This document shows positions 7,898 through 15,427 of a stretch of DNA of 31,678 bases, one piece after another. This stretch comes from JADCGM01 sp943368345. Its GTDB lineage: Bacteria > Pseudomonadota > Alphaproteobacteria > Sphingomonadales > Sphingomonadaceae. The translations under genes and the position numbers were made by a program. Under the pieces are notes generated by a model. The model was given only the letters and a program-made list of their open reading frames with translations, was not told the origin of the DNA and did not search any database. The stretch lies in contig CALRKY020000031.1 in assembly GCA_943368345.1 (NCBI GenBank), positions 1 through 31,678 of the forward strand, written 5' to 3'. Within the stretch, counting starts at the first letter, position 1, and the number at the start of each line of letters is the position of its first letter.

Positions 7898-9184
7898 TTA
7901 TTCTGCCGGCTGCGGAGCGGACGCCCCGTTGCCGCTCTTGGCGAGGACCGCTTCGCTGATCGACTTGGGCAGCGGCAGCGGGCGTTCATACGCCGACACC
8001 AGCGGCATCAGGATCAGGAAGTGGACGAAATAATAGGCCGACGCGAACTGGCTCAGCCGTAGATAGGGCTCTTCCGCCGGTTTGCCGCCGCAATAGGCCA
8101 GGATTAAAATGTCGACCATCAGCGCGACGAACAGCCATTTCATGATCGGCCGATAGTTGGACGACCGCACCGGTGAACGGTCAAGCCACGGGAGGAAGAA
8201 CAGCAGCAGGATCGACCCGAACATCGCCAGCACGCCCCAGAGCTTGGCCGGAATGAACAGGAAGTCGACCGTGAACGCCCGTAGGATCGCGTAGAACGGC
8301 CACAGATACCATTCCGGAACGATATGCGCCGGCGTCGACAGCGCGTTGGCGGGTACATAATTGTCCGGCTCACCGAGCATGTTCGGCGCGTAGAAAACCA
8401 CCGCACAGAAGGCGAGGAGATAGACACCGAGACCGAACAGGTCCTTGGCGGTGAAATAGGGGTGGAACGGGATGGTGTCCTGCGGCCCCTGCACTGCCAC
8501 GCCCGTTGGGTTCGACGAACCCGGAATATGCATGGCCCAGACCTTCAGGATCACGGTGCCAAGGATCACGAACGGCAGCAGATAATGCAGAGAGAAGAAC
8601 CGGTTGAGTGTCGCATTGTCAACCGCTGGCCCACCGAGCAGCAGCGTCTTGATCGACTCGCCGACCACGGGAATCGCGGAGAACAGGTTGGTGATCACCG
8701 TCGCGCCCCAGAAGCTCATCTGCCCCCAGACGATAACATAGCCCATGAAGGCGGTTGCCATCATCAGCAGCAGGATGACGATCCCAAGCAGCCAGACCAT
8801 CTCCCGCGGGGCCTTGTAGGACCCGTAATAGAGGCCGCGGAAAATGTGGATATAGACCACGGCAAAGAAGAAACTGGCCCCCGTCGAATGGATGTAGCGC
8901 AGCATCCAGCCGCTGTTGACGTCGCGCATGATATGCTCGACCGAGTCGAACGCCATCGCCGTGCTCGGGGTGAAATGCATCGCAAGCACGATGCCGGTGA
9001 TGATCTGCACCACCAGCGCAAAACCGGACAGGACGCCGAAATTCCACCAGTAATTGAGGTTCTTCGGCACCGGATACCCGGCACCCACCGCATTGTACAC
9101 GAAGCGCGGCAGCGGCAGCCGCTCATCCATCCAGATCATGAATGAATTTTTCGGCTGATATTGGTTGGCCCAGGGGAAGCTCAT
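7898..9184 (-). CDS. petB: Cytochrome b of complex III, with Lys at the expected heme-bH ligand position
   Basis: This 428-residue, eight-helix membrane protein forms the two quinone sites and carries hemes bL and bH. The sequence has the Qo-site PEWY (in PEWYLWPFYAIL) and a full-length C-terminal half. Three of the four expected heme ligands are present: H99 (YIHSTG), H113 (YIHIFR) and H200 (SLHYLLPF). The fourth, 14 residues after H200 and equivalent to H212 of Rhodobacter, is K214 (LKVWAMH). The codon is AAG on the coding strand, read at 8545-8543. The near-invariant LPWGQ motif also reads IVWGQ (V152). There is no frameshift and the frame is otherwise intact. GAGGA lies about 9 nt before the ATG. 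Family assignment is certain; the effect of the changes is unknown. Confidence 0.96.
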   Translation of the reverse strand: MSFPWANQYQPKNSFMIWMDERLPLPRFVYNAVGAGYPVPKNLNYWWNFGVLSGFALVVQIITGIVLAMHFTPSTAMAFDSVEHIMRDVNSGWMLRYIHSTGASFFFAVVYIHIFRGLYYGSYKAPREMVWLLGIVILLLMMATAFMGYVIVWGQMSFWGATVITNLFSAIPVVGESIKTLLLGGPAVDNATLNRFFSLHYLLPFVILGTVILKVWAMHIPGSSNPTGVAVQGPQDTIPFHPYFTAKDLFGLGVYLLAFCAVVFYAPNMLGEPDNYVPANALSTPAHIVPEWYLWPFYAILRAFTVDFLFIPAKLWGVLAMFGSILLLFFLPWLDRSPVRSSNYRPIMKWLFVALMVDILILAYCGGKPAEEPYLRLSQFASAYYFVHFLILMPLVSAYERPLPLPKSISEAVLAKSGNGASAPQPAE

Positions 9185-9194
9185 CGCTTGGTCC

Positions 9195-9746
9195 TCAACC
9201 GATCTTGACGCGCGTCGGCGTCATGAATGCATATTCCGGAACTTCGAGATTCTTCGGCGCCGGTCCTTTGCGGATACGGGCAGCCGTATCATAGTGCGAC
9301 CCGTGGCACGGGCAGAAATAGCCGCCGAAATCGCCGCGATTCTCGCCCTCGCTCGCGCCCAGCGGCACGCAGCCAAGATGGGTGCAGACGCCAATAGTCA
9401 CCAGCCAGTTGGCATGGCCTTCCTTGGTCCGGTCTGCCAGCGTTTCCGGATCGCGCAGATCGGCGATAGCAACTTTGTTGGCTTCGGCCTGTTCGGCAGC
9501 GGTCAGATGCCGCACAAACACCGGTTTTCCGAGCCAGAGCAGCTTGATCGACTGGCCGGCAACCACGGTCGACAGGTCAACCTCCACCGACGACAGCGCC
9601 AGAACATCGGCTGACGGGTTCATCTGATTGATCAGTGGCCACGCCACCGACGCTGCACCGGCCGCCGCAAAGGCCCCGGTCGCCACATGGATGAAGTCCC
9701 GGCGGCGAACGCCGTCTTCGCCCGTGACCCCGTCAACACTCGCCAT
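9195..9746 (-). CDS. petA: Rieske iron-sulfur protein of complex III
   Basis: This 183-residue subunit moves electrons from quinol at the Qo site to cytochrome c1. The cluster ligands are C121 and H123 (CTHLGC) and C145 and H148 (CPCHGSH), and the disulfide cysteines C126 and C147 are present. The N-terminus has RRRDF followed by a hydrophobic segment (about 19-40), matching the uncleaved twin-arginine anchor usual for bacterial Rieske proteins. It is the first gene of the pet operon, with AGGGA about 9 nt before the ATG and petB beginning 10 nt after its stop. A 162-nt gap separates it from the divergent trmL and should hold both promoters, though I saw no convincing promoter there. Confidence 0.97.
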   Translation of the reverse strand: MASVDGVTGEDGVRRRDFIHVATGAFAAAGAASVAWPLINQMNPSADVLALSSVEVDLSTVVAGQSIKLLWLGKPVFVRHLTAAEQAEANKVAIADLRDPETLADRTKEGHANWLVTIGVCTHLGCVPLGASEGENRGDFGGYFCPCHGSHYDTAARIRKGPAPKNLEVPEYAFMTPTRVKIG

Positions 9747-9908
9747 AGACTCGTCCCTGATCTGGTTCGAAGCGCGGCGCTGCCCTTCGATAACTGTGCC
9801 GCCTGATAGCGACCCGGTTCCGCTGCCACAATAAGCATTTTTTCATCGCCGGTTCAGACTTCATCATCTGCAGTCGACGGATGCTGCTGCGAACGCTACC
9901 CGCTGCCC

Positions 9909-10358
9909 ATGCGCCTCGCCCTGTTTCAACCCGATATCGCCGGAAATGTTGGCACCCTGATCCGCCTTGGGGCCTGTCTTGGTGTGCCCGTCGATATTAT
10001 CGAACCGTGCGGCTTTGCATTTTCCCTGCGCGCGCTGAAGCGGTCCGGGATGGACTATCTGGCCACTGGCGACGTGACGATTCACGCCGATTGGCAGGTG
10101 TTCCGCGCTGCCCGACCGAACCGGCTGGTGTTGCTGACGACGCGTGCCGCCCTGACCTATACAACCGCCACCTACCACGCCGACGATATCCTGCTGGTTG
10201 GGCAGGAAAGCGCCGGGGTACCGGATGATGTCCGCGCCGCAGCGGGCCTTGCCGTCCGCATCCCGATGCAAGCTTCAATGCGGTCGCTGAATGTGGCAGT
10301 GGCGGCGGCGATGGTGACGGGCGAGGCGCTGCGTCAGACAGGAGGATTTGCCGGATGA
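9909..10358 (+). CDS. trmL: tRNA (cytidine/uridine-34 2'-O)-methyltransferase, SPOUT family
   Basis: TrmL methylates the ribose of the wobble base in certain leucine tRNAs using SAM. The 149-residue protein has the expected compact SPOUT (trefoil-knot) layout: GNVG at 12-15 near the N-terminus, GQES (98-101), RIPM (117-120) and SLNV (126-129), which together form the knotted cofactor pocket. The length is normal. The stop overlaps the hemF start in an ATGA tetranucleotide, so the two are likely co-translated. No strong ribosome site precedes the ATG. The family is clear; the tRNA specificity is by analogy. Confidence 0.93.
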   Translation: MRLALFQPDIAGNVGTLIRLGACLGVPVDIIEPCGFAFSLRALKRSGMDYLATGDVTIHADWQVFRAARPNRLVLLTTRAALTYTTATYHADDILLVGQESAGVPDDVRAAAGLAVRIPMQASMRSLNVAVAAAMVTGEALRQTGGFAG

Positions 10359-11209
10359 TCACACTCGACGAGGGCCAGCAGGCGGCGGAAGACTGGTTCC
10401 GCAGCCTGCGTGACAGCATCTGCGCCGAGTTTGAGGCCATCGAGGACGAACTGGGTGGAGACCGCCCCGCCGGCCGATTCGAACGCCGTGCCTGGGACCG
10501 CACCGATCACAATGGCGCCAAGGGCGGCGGCGGTGTCATGTCGGTGATGCGCGGCCGGGTGTTTGAGAAAGTCGGGGTTAACATCTCGACCGTCGGCGGA
10601 GCCTTTGATCCCGAATTCGCCAAGTCGATCAACGGTGCCGCCGAAGACCCGCGCTTTTTCGCAACCGGTATCAGTCTTGTTGCGCACCCGGTTAATCCGC
10701 ACGTCCCGGCTGTCCACATGAATTGTCGGCTGCTGGCAACAACCAAACGCTGGTTCGGCGGCGGAGCCGATCTCAATCCCGCCATCCCCAACGATATCGA
10801 CACCGCCGATTTCAAGGCGCGCCTCAAACAGGCCTGCGATGCCCATGCGCCGGATTATTGGGAGAAATTCTCAGCTTGGTGCGACGATTATTTTTTCATC
10901 AAGCACCGGAATGTGAGTCGCGGCGTCGGCGGCATCTTCTTCGATCATCTCGATTCGGGGGACCGGGCGGCAGATTTCGCCTTCACCCAGGATGTCGGGC
11001 TGGCCTTCCTCGACAGCTACCCGGCGATCGTTCGCCGCCGGATGCGCCATGCGGTATCGGCGGAGGACCGGGCCCGCCAGCTCGCCTACCGGGGCCTCTA
11101 TGCCGAGTTCAACCTGGTCTATGACCGGGGGACGCTGTTCGGCCTGAAAACCGGCGGCAACATTGACGCCATCCTGATGAGCCTGCCGCCCGTGGCGACC
11201 TGGGCCTGA
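10355..11209 (+). CDS. hemF: Oxygen-dependent coproporphyrinogen III oxidase
   Basis: HemF decarboxylates two propionate side chains of coproporphyrinogen III to vinyl groups using O2, giving protoporphyrinogen IX for heme synthesis. At 284 residues it is close to the 299 of the E. coli enzyme. Diagnostic segments are HPVNPHVP with His111 and the following HMNCR with His121, WFGGGADLNP (133-142), and the C-terminal YDRGTLFGLKTGG substrate-binding stretch. It is translated in a 4-nt overlap with trmL. Use of the oxygen-dependent enzyme fits an aerobic organism with a cytochrome bc1 chain next door. Confidence 0.96.
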   Translation: MITLDEGQQAAEDWFRSLRDSICAEFEAIEDELGGDRPAGRFERRAWDRTDHNGAKGGGGVMSVMRGRVFEKVGVNISTVGGAFDPEFAKSINGAAEDPRFFATGISLVAHPVNPHVPAVHMNCRLLATTKRWFGGGADLNPAIPNDIDTADFKARLKQACDAHAPDYWEKFSAWCDDYFFIKHRNVSRGVGGIFFDHLDSGDRAADFAFTQDVGLAFLDSYPAIVRRRMRHAVSAEDRARQLAYRGLYAEFNLVYDRGTLFGLKTGGNIDAILMSLPPVATWA

Positions 11210-11220
11210 GTGCGCGTCGA

Positions 11221-11808
11221 ATGTCACTGACCGCAGTCCCACCCGACCAAATCGCGACAATCGTCACCTCGCTGGAGATGCATCAGCGGCCCGACCTCGG
11301 CCTGCCTGCCATGTCGGCGCTGAAACTGGTCCATTGGCCGAAGCCTGATCTCGCCACCTACCGCGCCCTCTACCGGGCGGTTGGGGCACCTTGGTTATGG
11401 TTCAGCCGTTTGGTCATGCCGGATGCTGACCTCGCCGCCATCCTGCACGCGCCCGGCGTAACGATCCATGCCGCAACGCGCCGCGACGGAACGGCTGTGG
11501 GTATATTGGAGCTGGACTACCGCGAGCCGGGCCAGTGCGAATTGTCCTTCTTTGGCGTCACGCCGGAGATGACCGGTCGCGGGGTTGGCGGCTGGCTGAT
11601 GCAGCATGCGCTGCGGCTGGCCTGGCGGGACGGCATCACCCGCGTCTGGGTCCATACCTGCACACTCGATCACCCGTCGGCACTCGGATTTTATCAGCGG
11701 CACGGCTTCCGGGCCTATGCCCGCGCCATTGAGACCTTCGCCGATCCGCGCCTCACCGGCCTCTTGCCGCGCGACAGCGCCCCGCACGTCCCGCTATTTG
11801 GCGAGTGA
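11221..11808 (+). CDS. GNAT-family N-acetyltransferase
   Basis: The 195-residue protein is a GCN5-related acetyltransferase. Its acetyl-CoA-binding loop RGVGG is at 120-124 within FFGVTPEMTGRGVGG, and the usual C-terminal LGFYQRHGF segment is present. The acceptor is unknown. It starts 11 nt after hemF without a clear ribosome site, so it is probably read with trmL-hemF. Its last 15 nt overlap the 3' end of the convergent membrane-protein gene. The N-terminal 60 residues are not a recognisable domain. Confidence 0.87.
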   Translation: MSLTAVPPDQIATIVTSLEMHQRPDLGLPAMSALKLVHWPKPDLATYRALYRAVGAPWLWFSRLVMPDADLAAILHAPGVTIHAATRRDGTAVGILELDYREPGQCELSFFGVTPEMTGRGVGGWLMQHALRLAWRDGITRVWVHTCTLDHPSALGFYQRHGFRAYARAIETFADPRLTGLLPRDSAPHVPLFGE

Positions 11809-12591
11809 CCGGTAAGCGACAACGCCCATTGAGAGGCTCATCAGGCTAAAACCGGTTGAAGCCGCTGCCTTCAGAGTGGCGACAATCAATTTTCCAACGA
11901 CCGATCCCCCGAACAACAGGCTAACCAACACATCGCCAACCATGTCGACCAAGCCAACCGTTAATCTGAGCGCGAGGAACACGGTCAACAAGAACCCGGC
12001 AATCGCCCAGCTGGCGTCCTTGCTGATGGCCCAGGCCCGCCGAACCGATGGCCATGCCGGATGCTGCTCCCGCATCAAAACAGCATTGAGCGGCACCAAT
12101 CGCGCCGCGCAAGCGAGCATGAACCCGGTGAACGCCAGCAGCAGCAACCTCAGCGACAGCGTCGGATTTGCCATTTGCGCCGGGTTCACCCCCAATGCAG
12201 CGCCTGCCGCGCTAAACAGCAGAACGGCCGGCAGCAGGCAGGCAAATACCAACATAAACGCTAGCAGGGCACGCGGCGTCATCTGAAACCCGCGCAGAAT
12301 CGCGTCACCAATCGTTCGCGGCGAGGCTGGCCCACCAAGGAGAATGGCGATGCTGGCGAGATTGCCAACAAGACCTATGACCGAGAAAAGGAAATAGGTG
12401 GCCAATGTCCCAGCGTCCGATAACGCCTGCACCGTCGGCATTGGCAGCAGGAGATCAGCCGCCAGCTGCGGCAGAAACAGAAACATCGCCGCGATCCAGA
12501 TGATATTGCCGAGGTGCGGACGCAAAAGCGCCGCGCCGTCGATCCACAGACCAGCGACCGTCAGATTATTTCCGGCGCTGCCATTGGCCAC
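11794..12591 (-). CDS. Predicted multi-pass membrane protein of unknown function
   Basis: I do not recognise a specific family. The 265-residue protein has about six hydrophobic segments (roughly 27-50, 63-85, 108-135, 145-168, 190-215 and 225-255) and few charged residues, so it is an inner-membrane protein. The arrangement resembles the loosely defined glycerophosphodiesterase membrane-domain/DUF families, but this is only an impression. It begins with GTG 2 nt after the grxD stop, so it is probably the last gene of the zeta-bolA-grxD operon. Its 3' end overlaps the convergent acetyltransferase gene by 15 nt. Confidence 0.72.
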   Translation of the reverse strand: MANGSAGNNLTVAGLWIDGAALLRPHLGNIIWIAAMFLFLPQLAADLLLPMPTVQALSDAGTLATYFLFSVIGLVGNLASIAILLGGPASPRTIGDAILRGFQMTPRALLAFMLVFACLLPAVLLFSAAGAALGVNPAQMANPTLSLRLLLLAFTGFMLACAARLVPLNAVLMREQHPAWPSVRRAWAISKDASWAIAGFLLTVFLALRLTVGLVDMVGDVLVSLLFGGSVVGKLIVATLKAAASTGFSLMSLSMGVVAYRSLAK

Positions 12592-12593
12592 GC

Positions 12594-12920
12594 CTATGCT
12601 GCCCGCTCAACGCCCTTTTCGTCGAGCAGCGCGTGCAGCTCTCCGGCCTCATACATTTCCATCATGATGTCCGACCCGCCGATCAACTCGCCCTTCACAT
12701 AGAGCTGGGGCACCGTTGGCCACTGCGAATAATCCTTGATGCCCTGCCGCAGCTCCGGATCGGCGAGCACGTCGGCGGAGGCATAGTCCACCCCGAGATG
12801 ATCGAGGATCGCCACCGCCCGGCTGGAAAAACCGCACTGCGGAAACAGCGGGGTGCCCTTCATGAACAGCACGACATCATTGGTCGTCACCTGCTCGCGG
12901 ATCATGTCCTGTATGCCCAT
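12594..12920 (-). CDS. grxD: Monothiol glutaredoxin, CGFS type (Grx4/GrxD)
   Basis: Monothiol CGFS glutaredoxins bind a glutathione-ligated [2Fe-2S] cluster and hand it on during iron-sulfur assembly. The active-site CGFS is at 29-32, preceded by Lys21 (FMKGTP) that contacts glutathione. WPTVPQLY and the GGSD segment complete the fold, and 108 residues is the normal single-domain length. The ATG at 12920 is chosen because AGGAG lies 8 nt before it. The GTG at 12929 would overlap that site. It follows bolA closely, and the BolA-Grx4 pair is known to form cluster-bridged heterodimers. Confidence 0.93.
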   Translation of the reverse strand: MGIQDMIREQVTTNDVVLFMKGTPLFPQCGFSSRAVAILDHLGVDYASADVLADPELRQGIKDYSQWPTVPQLYVKGELIGGSDIMMEMYEAGELHALLDEKGVERAA

Positions 12921-12925
12921 GTCAC

Positions 12926-13156
12926 TCACTCCTGCGGCACGGCGGTGGACAGGGCCAGCGCGTGCAGTTCATTGCCCATTCGCCCACCGAGCGACGCATA
13001 GACCAGTTGATGCTGCCGGATTCGCGGCAAGCCGACAAAGGCCTTTGACACGACCCGGGCCTGATAATGGTCCCCGTCGCCCGCCAGATCGGTAATCTCC
13101 ACCAATGCATCGGGGAGGGCGGCGCGAATCAACGCCTCAATCTCGGTCGCCGCCAT
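12926..13156 (-). CDS. bolA: BolA-family protein
   Basis: This 76-residue protein is a small BolA-like factor, a class that partners CGFS glutaredoxins in iron-sulfur trafficking and iron sensing. The motif RIRQHQLVY with the conserved His49, and the C-terminal NELHALAL helix, identify it. The ATG at 13156 is assumed. An in-frame GTG two codons upstream (13162) is also possible and would shorten the gap to the preceding stop to 2 nt. Adjacent grxD supports functional coupling. It may be of the BolA or IbaG subtype; I cannot separate these by eye. Confidence 0.9.
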   Translation of the reverse strand: MAATEIEALIRAALPDALVEITDLAGDGDHYQARVVSKAFVGLPRIRQHQLVYASLGGRMGNELHALALSTAVPQE

Positions 13157-13164
13157 CGCCACCG

Positions 13165-13488
13165 TCAGGCCGCCGACAATATCTGCTGGCGCGCCGCTTC
13201 GGTCTTTTCGGCCAGCATCGCGCGGATCGCTGCATCGTTGACCTCGACTCCGGCCACGGCAAAATCGGTCAAAACCTTGCCGATCACATCTTCATCTCCG
13301 ACCTCGATGAAATCCGCCTGAACGACCGATTTGGCATAGCCAGCAGCCTCCTCGCCCTCCAGGCCCATCAGGCCGGCGGCCCATTCGCCCACGAGCTTGT
13401 TGCGCCGGACGGTAATCTTGAATTCCAGTTCGGCGTCATGCGCGAACTTGTTTTCAAATGCGTCCTTGCGCTTGTCGAACGTCGTCAT
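13165..13488 (-). CDS. DUF1476 protein, ATPase inhibitor subunit zeta family
   Basis: The 107-residue alpha-helical protein matches the alphaproteobacterial DUF1476 family, whose Paracoccus member (zeta) blocks rotation of the F1-ATPase. The N-terminal TTFDKRKDAFENKFAHD signature (2-18) covers the segment known as the inhibitory region in Paracoccus. The start at 13488 is firm because AGGAG stands about 7 nt upstream; a longer reading adds 14 residues with no ribosome site. It is the first gene of a run with bolA, grxD and a membrane protein. Whether it inhibits ATPase in this species is not shown, since zeta proteins differ in activity between lineages. Confidence 0.9.
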   Translation of the reverse strand: MTTFDKRKDAFENKFAHDAELEFKITVRRNKLVGEWAAGLMGLEGEEAAGYAKSVVQADFIEVGDEDVIGKVLTDFAVAGVEVNDAAIRAMLAEKTEAARQQILSAA

Positions 13489-13540
13489 GAAATCTCCTGT
13501 GGGGGTCAGACCGCCTAGATAGAGCGGCAAGGGCCGCGCT

Positions 13541-13924
13541 TCAACGGCAGGACAGACGCGAAACCGGATATGCCGACAACTTATTGTCCTCAGTCATCAA
13601 AATGGCGCCTTCGCAGATCGCCTGAGCAACCAACATCCGGTCGAACGGGTCGCGGTGGTGGTGATCAAGCTGAATCATCGCGCTCAAATGTTCGACCCGC
13701 ATTTCGAGCAGGTTCCAGCCCCGGTCCTTCACCGCCGCAGTGGCCAAAACCGGGTCAGCCCGCAGCTTGCCGATGCTGATCTTGATGGCAATTTCCCACA
13801 GCGAAACGTGGCTCACCCATATCTCGTTCGAGACCGTTCGCAGGCTCTGCCGCGCATTTGGCCCCAGGCGCGGGTCATTGCCCAGCCACCACAACAGCGT
13901 ATGGGTGTCGAGCAATATCTTCAC
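13541..13924 (-). CDS. vapC: PIN-domain toxin, VapC type
   Basis: This 127-residue PIN-domain protein is the toxin of a type II pair and is expected to be an Mg2+-dependent ribonuclease. The acidic residues of the active site are visible: D6 (LLDTHTLLW), E44 (SLWEIAIK), D95 (RDPFDRMLVAQA) and the TED near 111-113. The GTG start overlaps the antitoxin stop (GTGA), the usual antitoxin-first coupling. The RNA target cannot be predicted. The DTHTLLWW opening places it in the common YefM/Phd-associated PIN subgroup. The gene appears intact. Confidence 0.92.
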   Translation of the reverse strand: MKILLDTHTLLWWLGNDPRLGPNARQSLRTVSNEIWVSHVSLWEIAIKISIGKLRADPVLATAAVKDRGWNLLEMRVEHLSAMIQLDHHHRDPFDRMLVAQAICEGAILMTEDNKLSAYPVSRLSCR

Positions 13925-14178
13925 TGCGGAAGATCGGCCTCGATCGCGTCGAGAATGTCATCCGACAGCGTGTCAAAATCATCCGCCATCCAGATTTGCC
14001 CTTCAAGCGCACCCGGGCGCCCGTAAAGATCGTCTGGCGGCTGCACACCGTGAAACTCCACGATTGGCTGCCCGCGCGACACCACGACAAATCGCTCGCC
14101 GGCTTTTGCCTTGCGCAAATATTCACTGAGGTTGCCGCGCAACTCACGCACGCCCACCTCCCGCAATTTGGCGCTCAT
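13921..14178 (-). CDS. vapB: Phd/YefM-type antitoxin
   Basis: The 85-residue protein is the cognate antitoxin of the adjacent PIN toxin. Its N-terminal half (VRELRGNLSEYLRKAKAGERFVV pattern, roughly 10-32, followed by SRGQPIVEF) is the Phd/YefM DNA-binding fold. The acidic C-terminus (about 66-85, many Asp and Glu) should fold onto the toxin. The ATG at 14178 follows AAGGAG by about 8 nt, which excludes a much longer upstream reading. A promoter with an overlapping palindrome lies immediately upstream, fitting autoregulation by the toxin-antitoxin complex. The symbol follows the toxin pairing; the fold is Phd-like rather than AbrB-like. Confidence 0.9.
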   Translation of the reverse strand: MSAKLREVGVRELRGNLSEYLRKAKAGERFVVVSRGQPIVEFHGVQPPDDLYGRPGALEGQIWMADDFDTLSDDILDAIEADLPQ

Positions 14179-14190
14179 GGCCAGTCTCCT

Positions 14191-14215
14191 TTGTGTTCGC
14201 ATAATGTGGACACAA
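14191..14215. promoter_or_regulatory. Palindromic operator candidate for the antitoxin
   Basis: A 25-nt imperfect inverted repeat has TTGTGT and ACACAA as perfect 6-bp outer arms around a 13-nt centre. It covers the -10 box of the toxin-antitoxin promoter and ends just before the ribosome site. This is the expected place for a Phd-type antitoxin dimer to repress its own operon. No binding evidence is available. Confidence 0.5.
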
Positions 14216-14229
14216 ATGACGACAGTCAA
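14201..14229 (-). promoter_or_regulatory. Promoter of the toxin-antitoxin operon
   Basis: On the minus strand TTGACT (14229-14224) and CATTAT (14206-14201) are separated by exactly 17 nt and match the -35 and -10 consensus at 5 of 6 and 4 of 6 positions. The -10 ends about 22 nt before the antitoxin ATG, which leaves room for a short leader with AAGGAG. Confidence 0.55.
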
Positions 14230-14284
14230 GTCTTGCGAACTTGTCCGCCTTGCGCCACCGTTCGGGCGCAGCATCGGGGGCAAC

Positions 14285-15427
14285 ATGTCTGGGGAAATCG
14301 AAGCGCTGGGGGCACTGACAACGGCCGGATTGGCGGCGTCGGTGGTGGACGGGGACGCCGGGCAAAGCGGGAACGAGCAGCGGGTCTGCGCCAATTGCGC
14401 CACGCCGCTGTCGGGACGGTTTTGCAGCAATTGCGGGCAGACCGCGCATCTCCACCGCACCGTCGGCCATCTGGTCGAGGAATTTGCCCACGGCATCCTG
14501 CATGTCGACACCAAAGCTTGGCGAACCCTGCCGCGACTGGTGTTCCAGCCAGGGGGTCTGACGCGCGATTATGTCCACGGCAAACGGGCCCGCTACATCA
14601 CACCACTGGCGATGTTCCTGTTCACGGTCTTCCTGATGTTCCTGGTGTTCGGCTCAATTGCGAAATCAATCGACCCCAACGCAGCATTCCAGATGAGCGA
14701 GGAGGCGGACAGCGCACCCGTCGTCAGCAAGCAACTGGCAGAAGCCCGGGAAGATCTGACAACCGCCGAGGCAAAACTGGCTGAGGCCGCAGCCGATCCG
14801 GGCAGCCCGCCGGGACTCGAAGGCCGGTTTGCCGGAGACGTCGCGGCCAAACGCGCCCGGGTGGAGGTCCTGACCGCAGCGCTTGAGCGCGCCAAAAAAC
14901 TTCCCGCGCTGTCCAAGACCCCCGCAAAACCGGTGACATGGCAGGACCGGGTAAAGGAGGTCGCACAAAAGGGCGACATCAATGTCGGTTTCGGCGGTCC
15001 CGAGACCGAAGCGCGGGTCCGCCATACCCTCGAAAATCCCGATCTGGCGCTCTACAAAATCCAGCAAACCGCCTATAAATTCAGCTTCCTGCTGGTGCCG
15101 ATGTCTTTGCCGTTCCTGTGGCTGCTGTTCCCGTTCCGGCGCGGCATCACCATGTACGACCACACGGTTTTTGCGCTCTATTCCCTATCCTTCATGTCGC
15201 TGCTGCTGGTGACAATGGCCTTGATGTCCGTTGGGCCGCCGGTGCTCCAGAACGCGGTCCCCTGGCTGATCTGGGCGGTCCCGCTGCACATGTACGCGCA
15301 GTTGAAGGGGGCCTATGAGCTCGGCTGGAAAAGCGCGGTCTGGCGGACCCTCTGGCTGCTACTGTTCTCCAGCTTGTCCCTGTCAATCTTCGCCCTGTCG
15401 ATCCTGCTGCTCGGGCTTATTGACTAG
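14285..15427 (+). CDS. DUF3667-type membrane protein with N-terminal zinc ribbon
   Basis: The 380-residue protein begins with a cysteine ribbon (C35-x2-C38, C47-x2-C50) followed by the RTVGHLVEEF and LPRLVFQPGGLTRDYV segment typical of DUF3667 proteins. One hydrophobic helix lies near 103-125, then a charged, probably coiled-coil region (about 145-210), then about three to four C-terminal membrane helices (roughly 265-380). Function is unknown for the family. The ATG at 14285 is chosen because it follows a GGGGG run and leaves the divergent toxin-antitoxin promoter outside the coding region; a longer reading would run through that promoter. The 3' end overlaps the convergent cytochrome gene by 11 nt. 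Confidence 0.82.
   Translation: MSGEIEALGALTTAGLAASVVDGDAGQSGNEQRVCANCATPLSGRFCSNCGQTAHLHRTVGHLVEEFAHGILHVDTKAWRTLPRLVFQPGGLTRDYVHGKRARYITPLAMFLFTVFLMFLVFGSIAKSIDPNAAFQMSEEADSAPVVSKQLAEAREDLTTAEAKLAEAAADPGSPPGLEGRFAGDVAAKRARVEVLTAALERAKKLPALSKTPAKPVTWQDRVKEVAQKGDINVGFGGPETEARVRHTLENPDLALYKIQQTAYKFSFLLVPMSLPFLWLLFPFRRGITMYDHTVFALYSLSFMSLLLVTMALMSVGPPVLQNAVPWLIWAVPLHMYAQLKGAYELGWKSAVWRTLWLLLFSSLSLSIFALSILLLGLID

Noticed and set aside
14111..14284. N-terminal extension of the DUF3667 protein
   Set aside because: The extension runs over the antitoxin gene and its operator. The ATG at 14285 fits the context better.
13858..14784. 308-codon plus-strand frame across the toxin-antitoxin pair and DUF3667
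   Set aside because: It overlaps three better-supported genes and the toxin-antitoxin promoter, and its translation is Arg/Pro/His rich without motifs.
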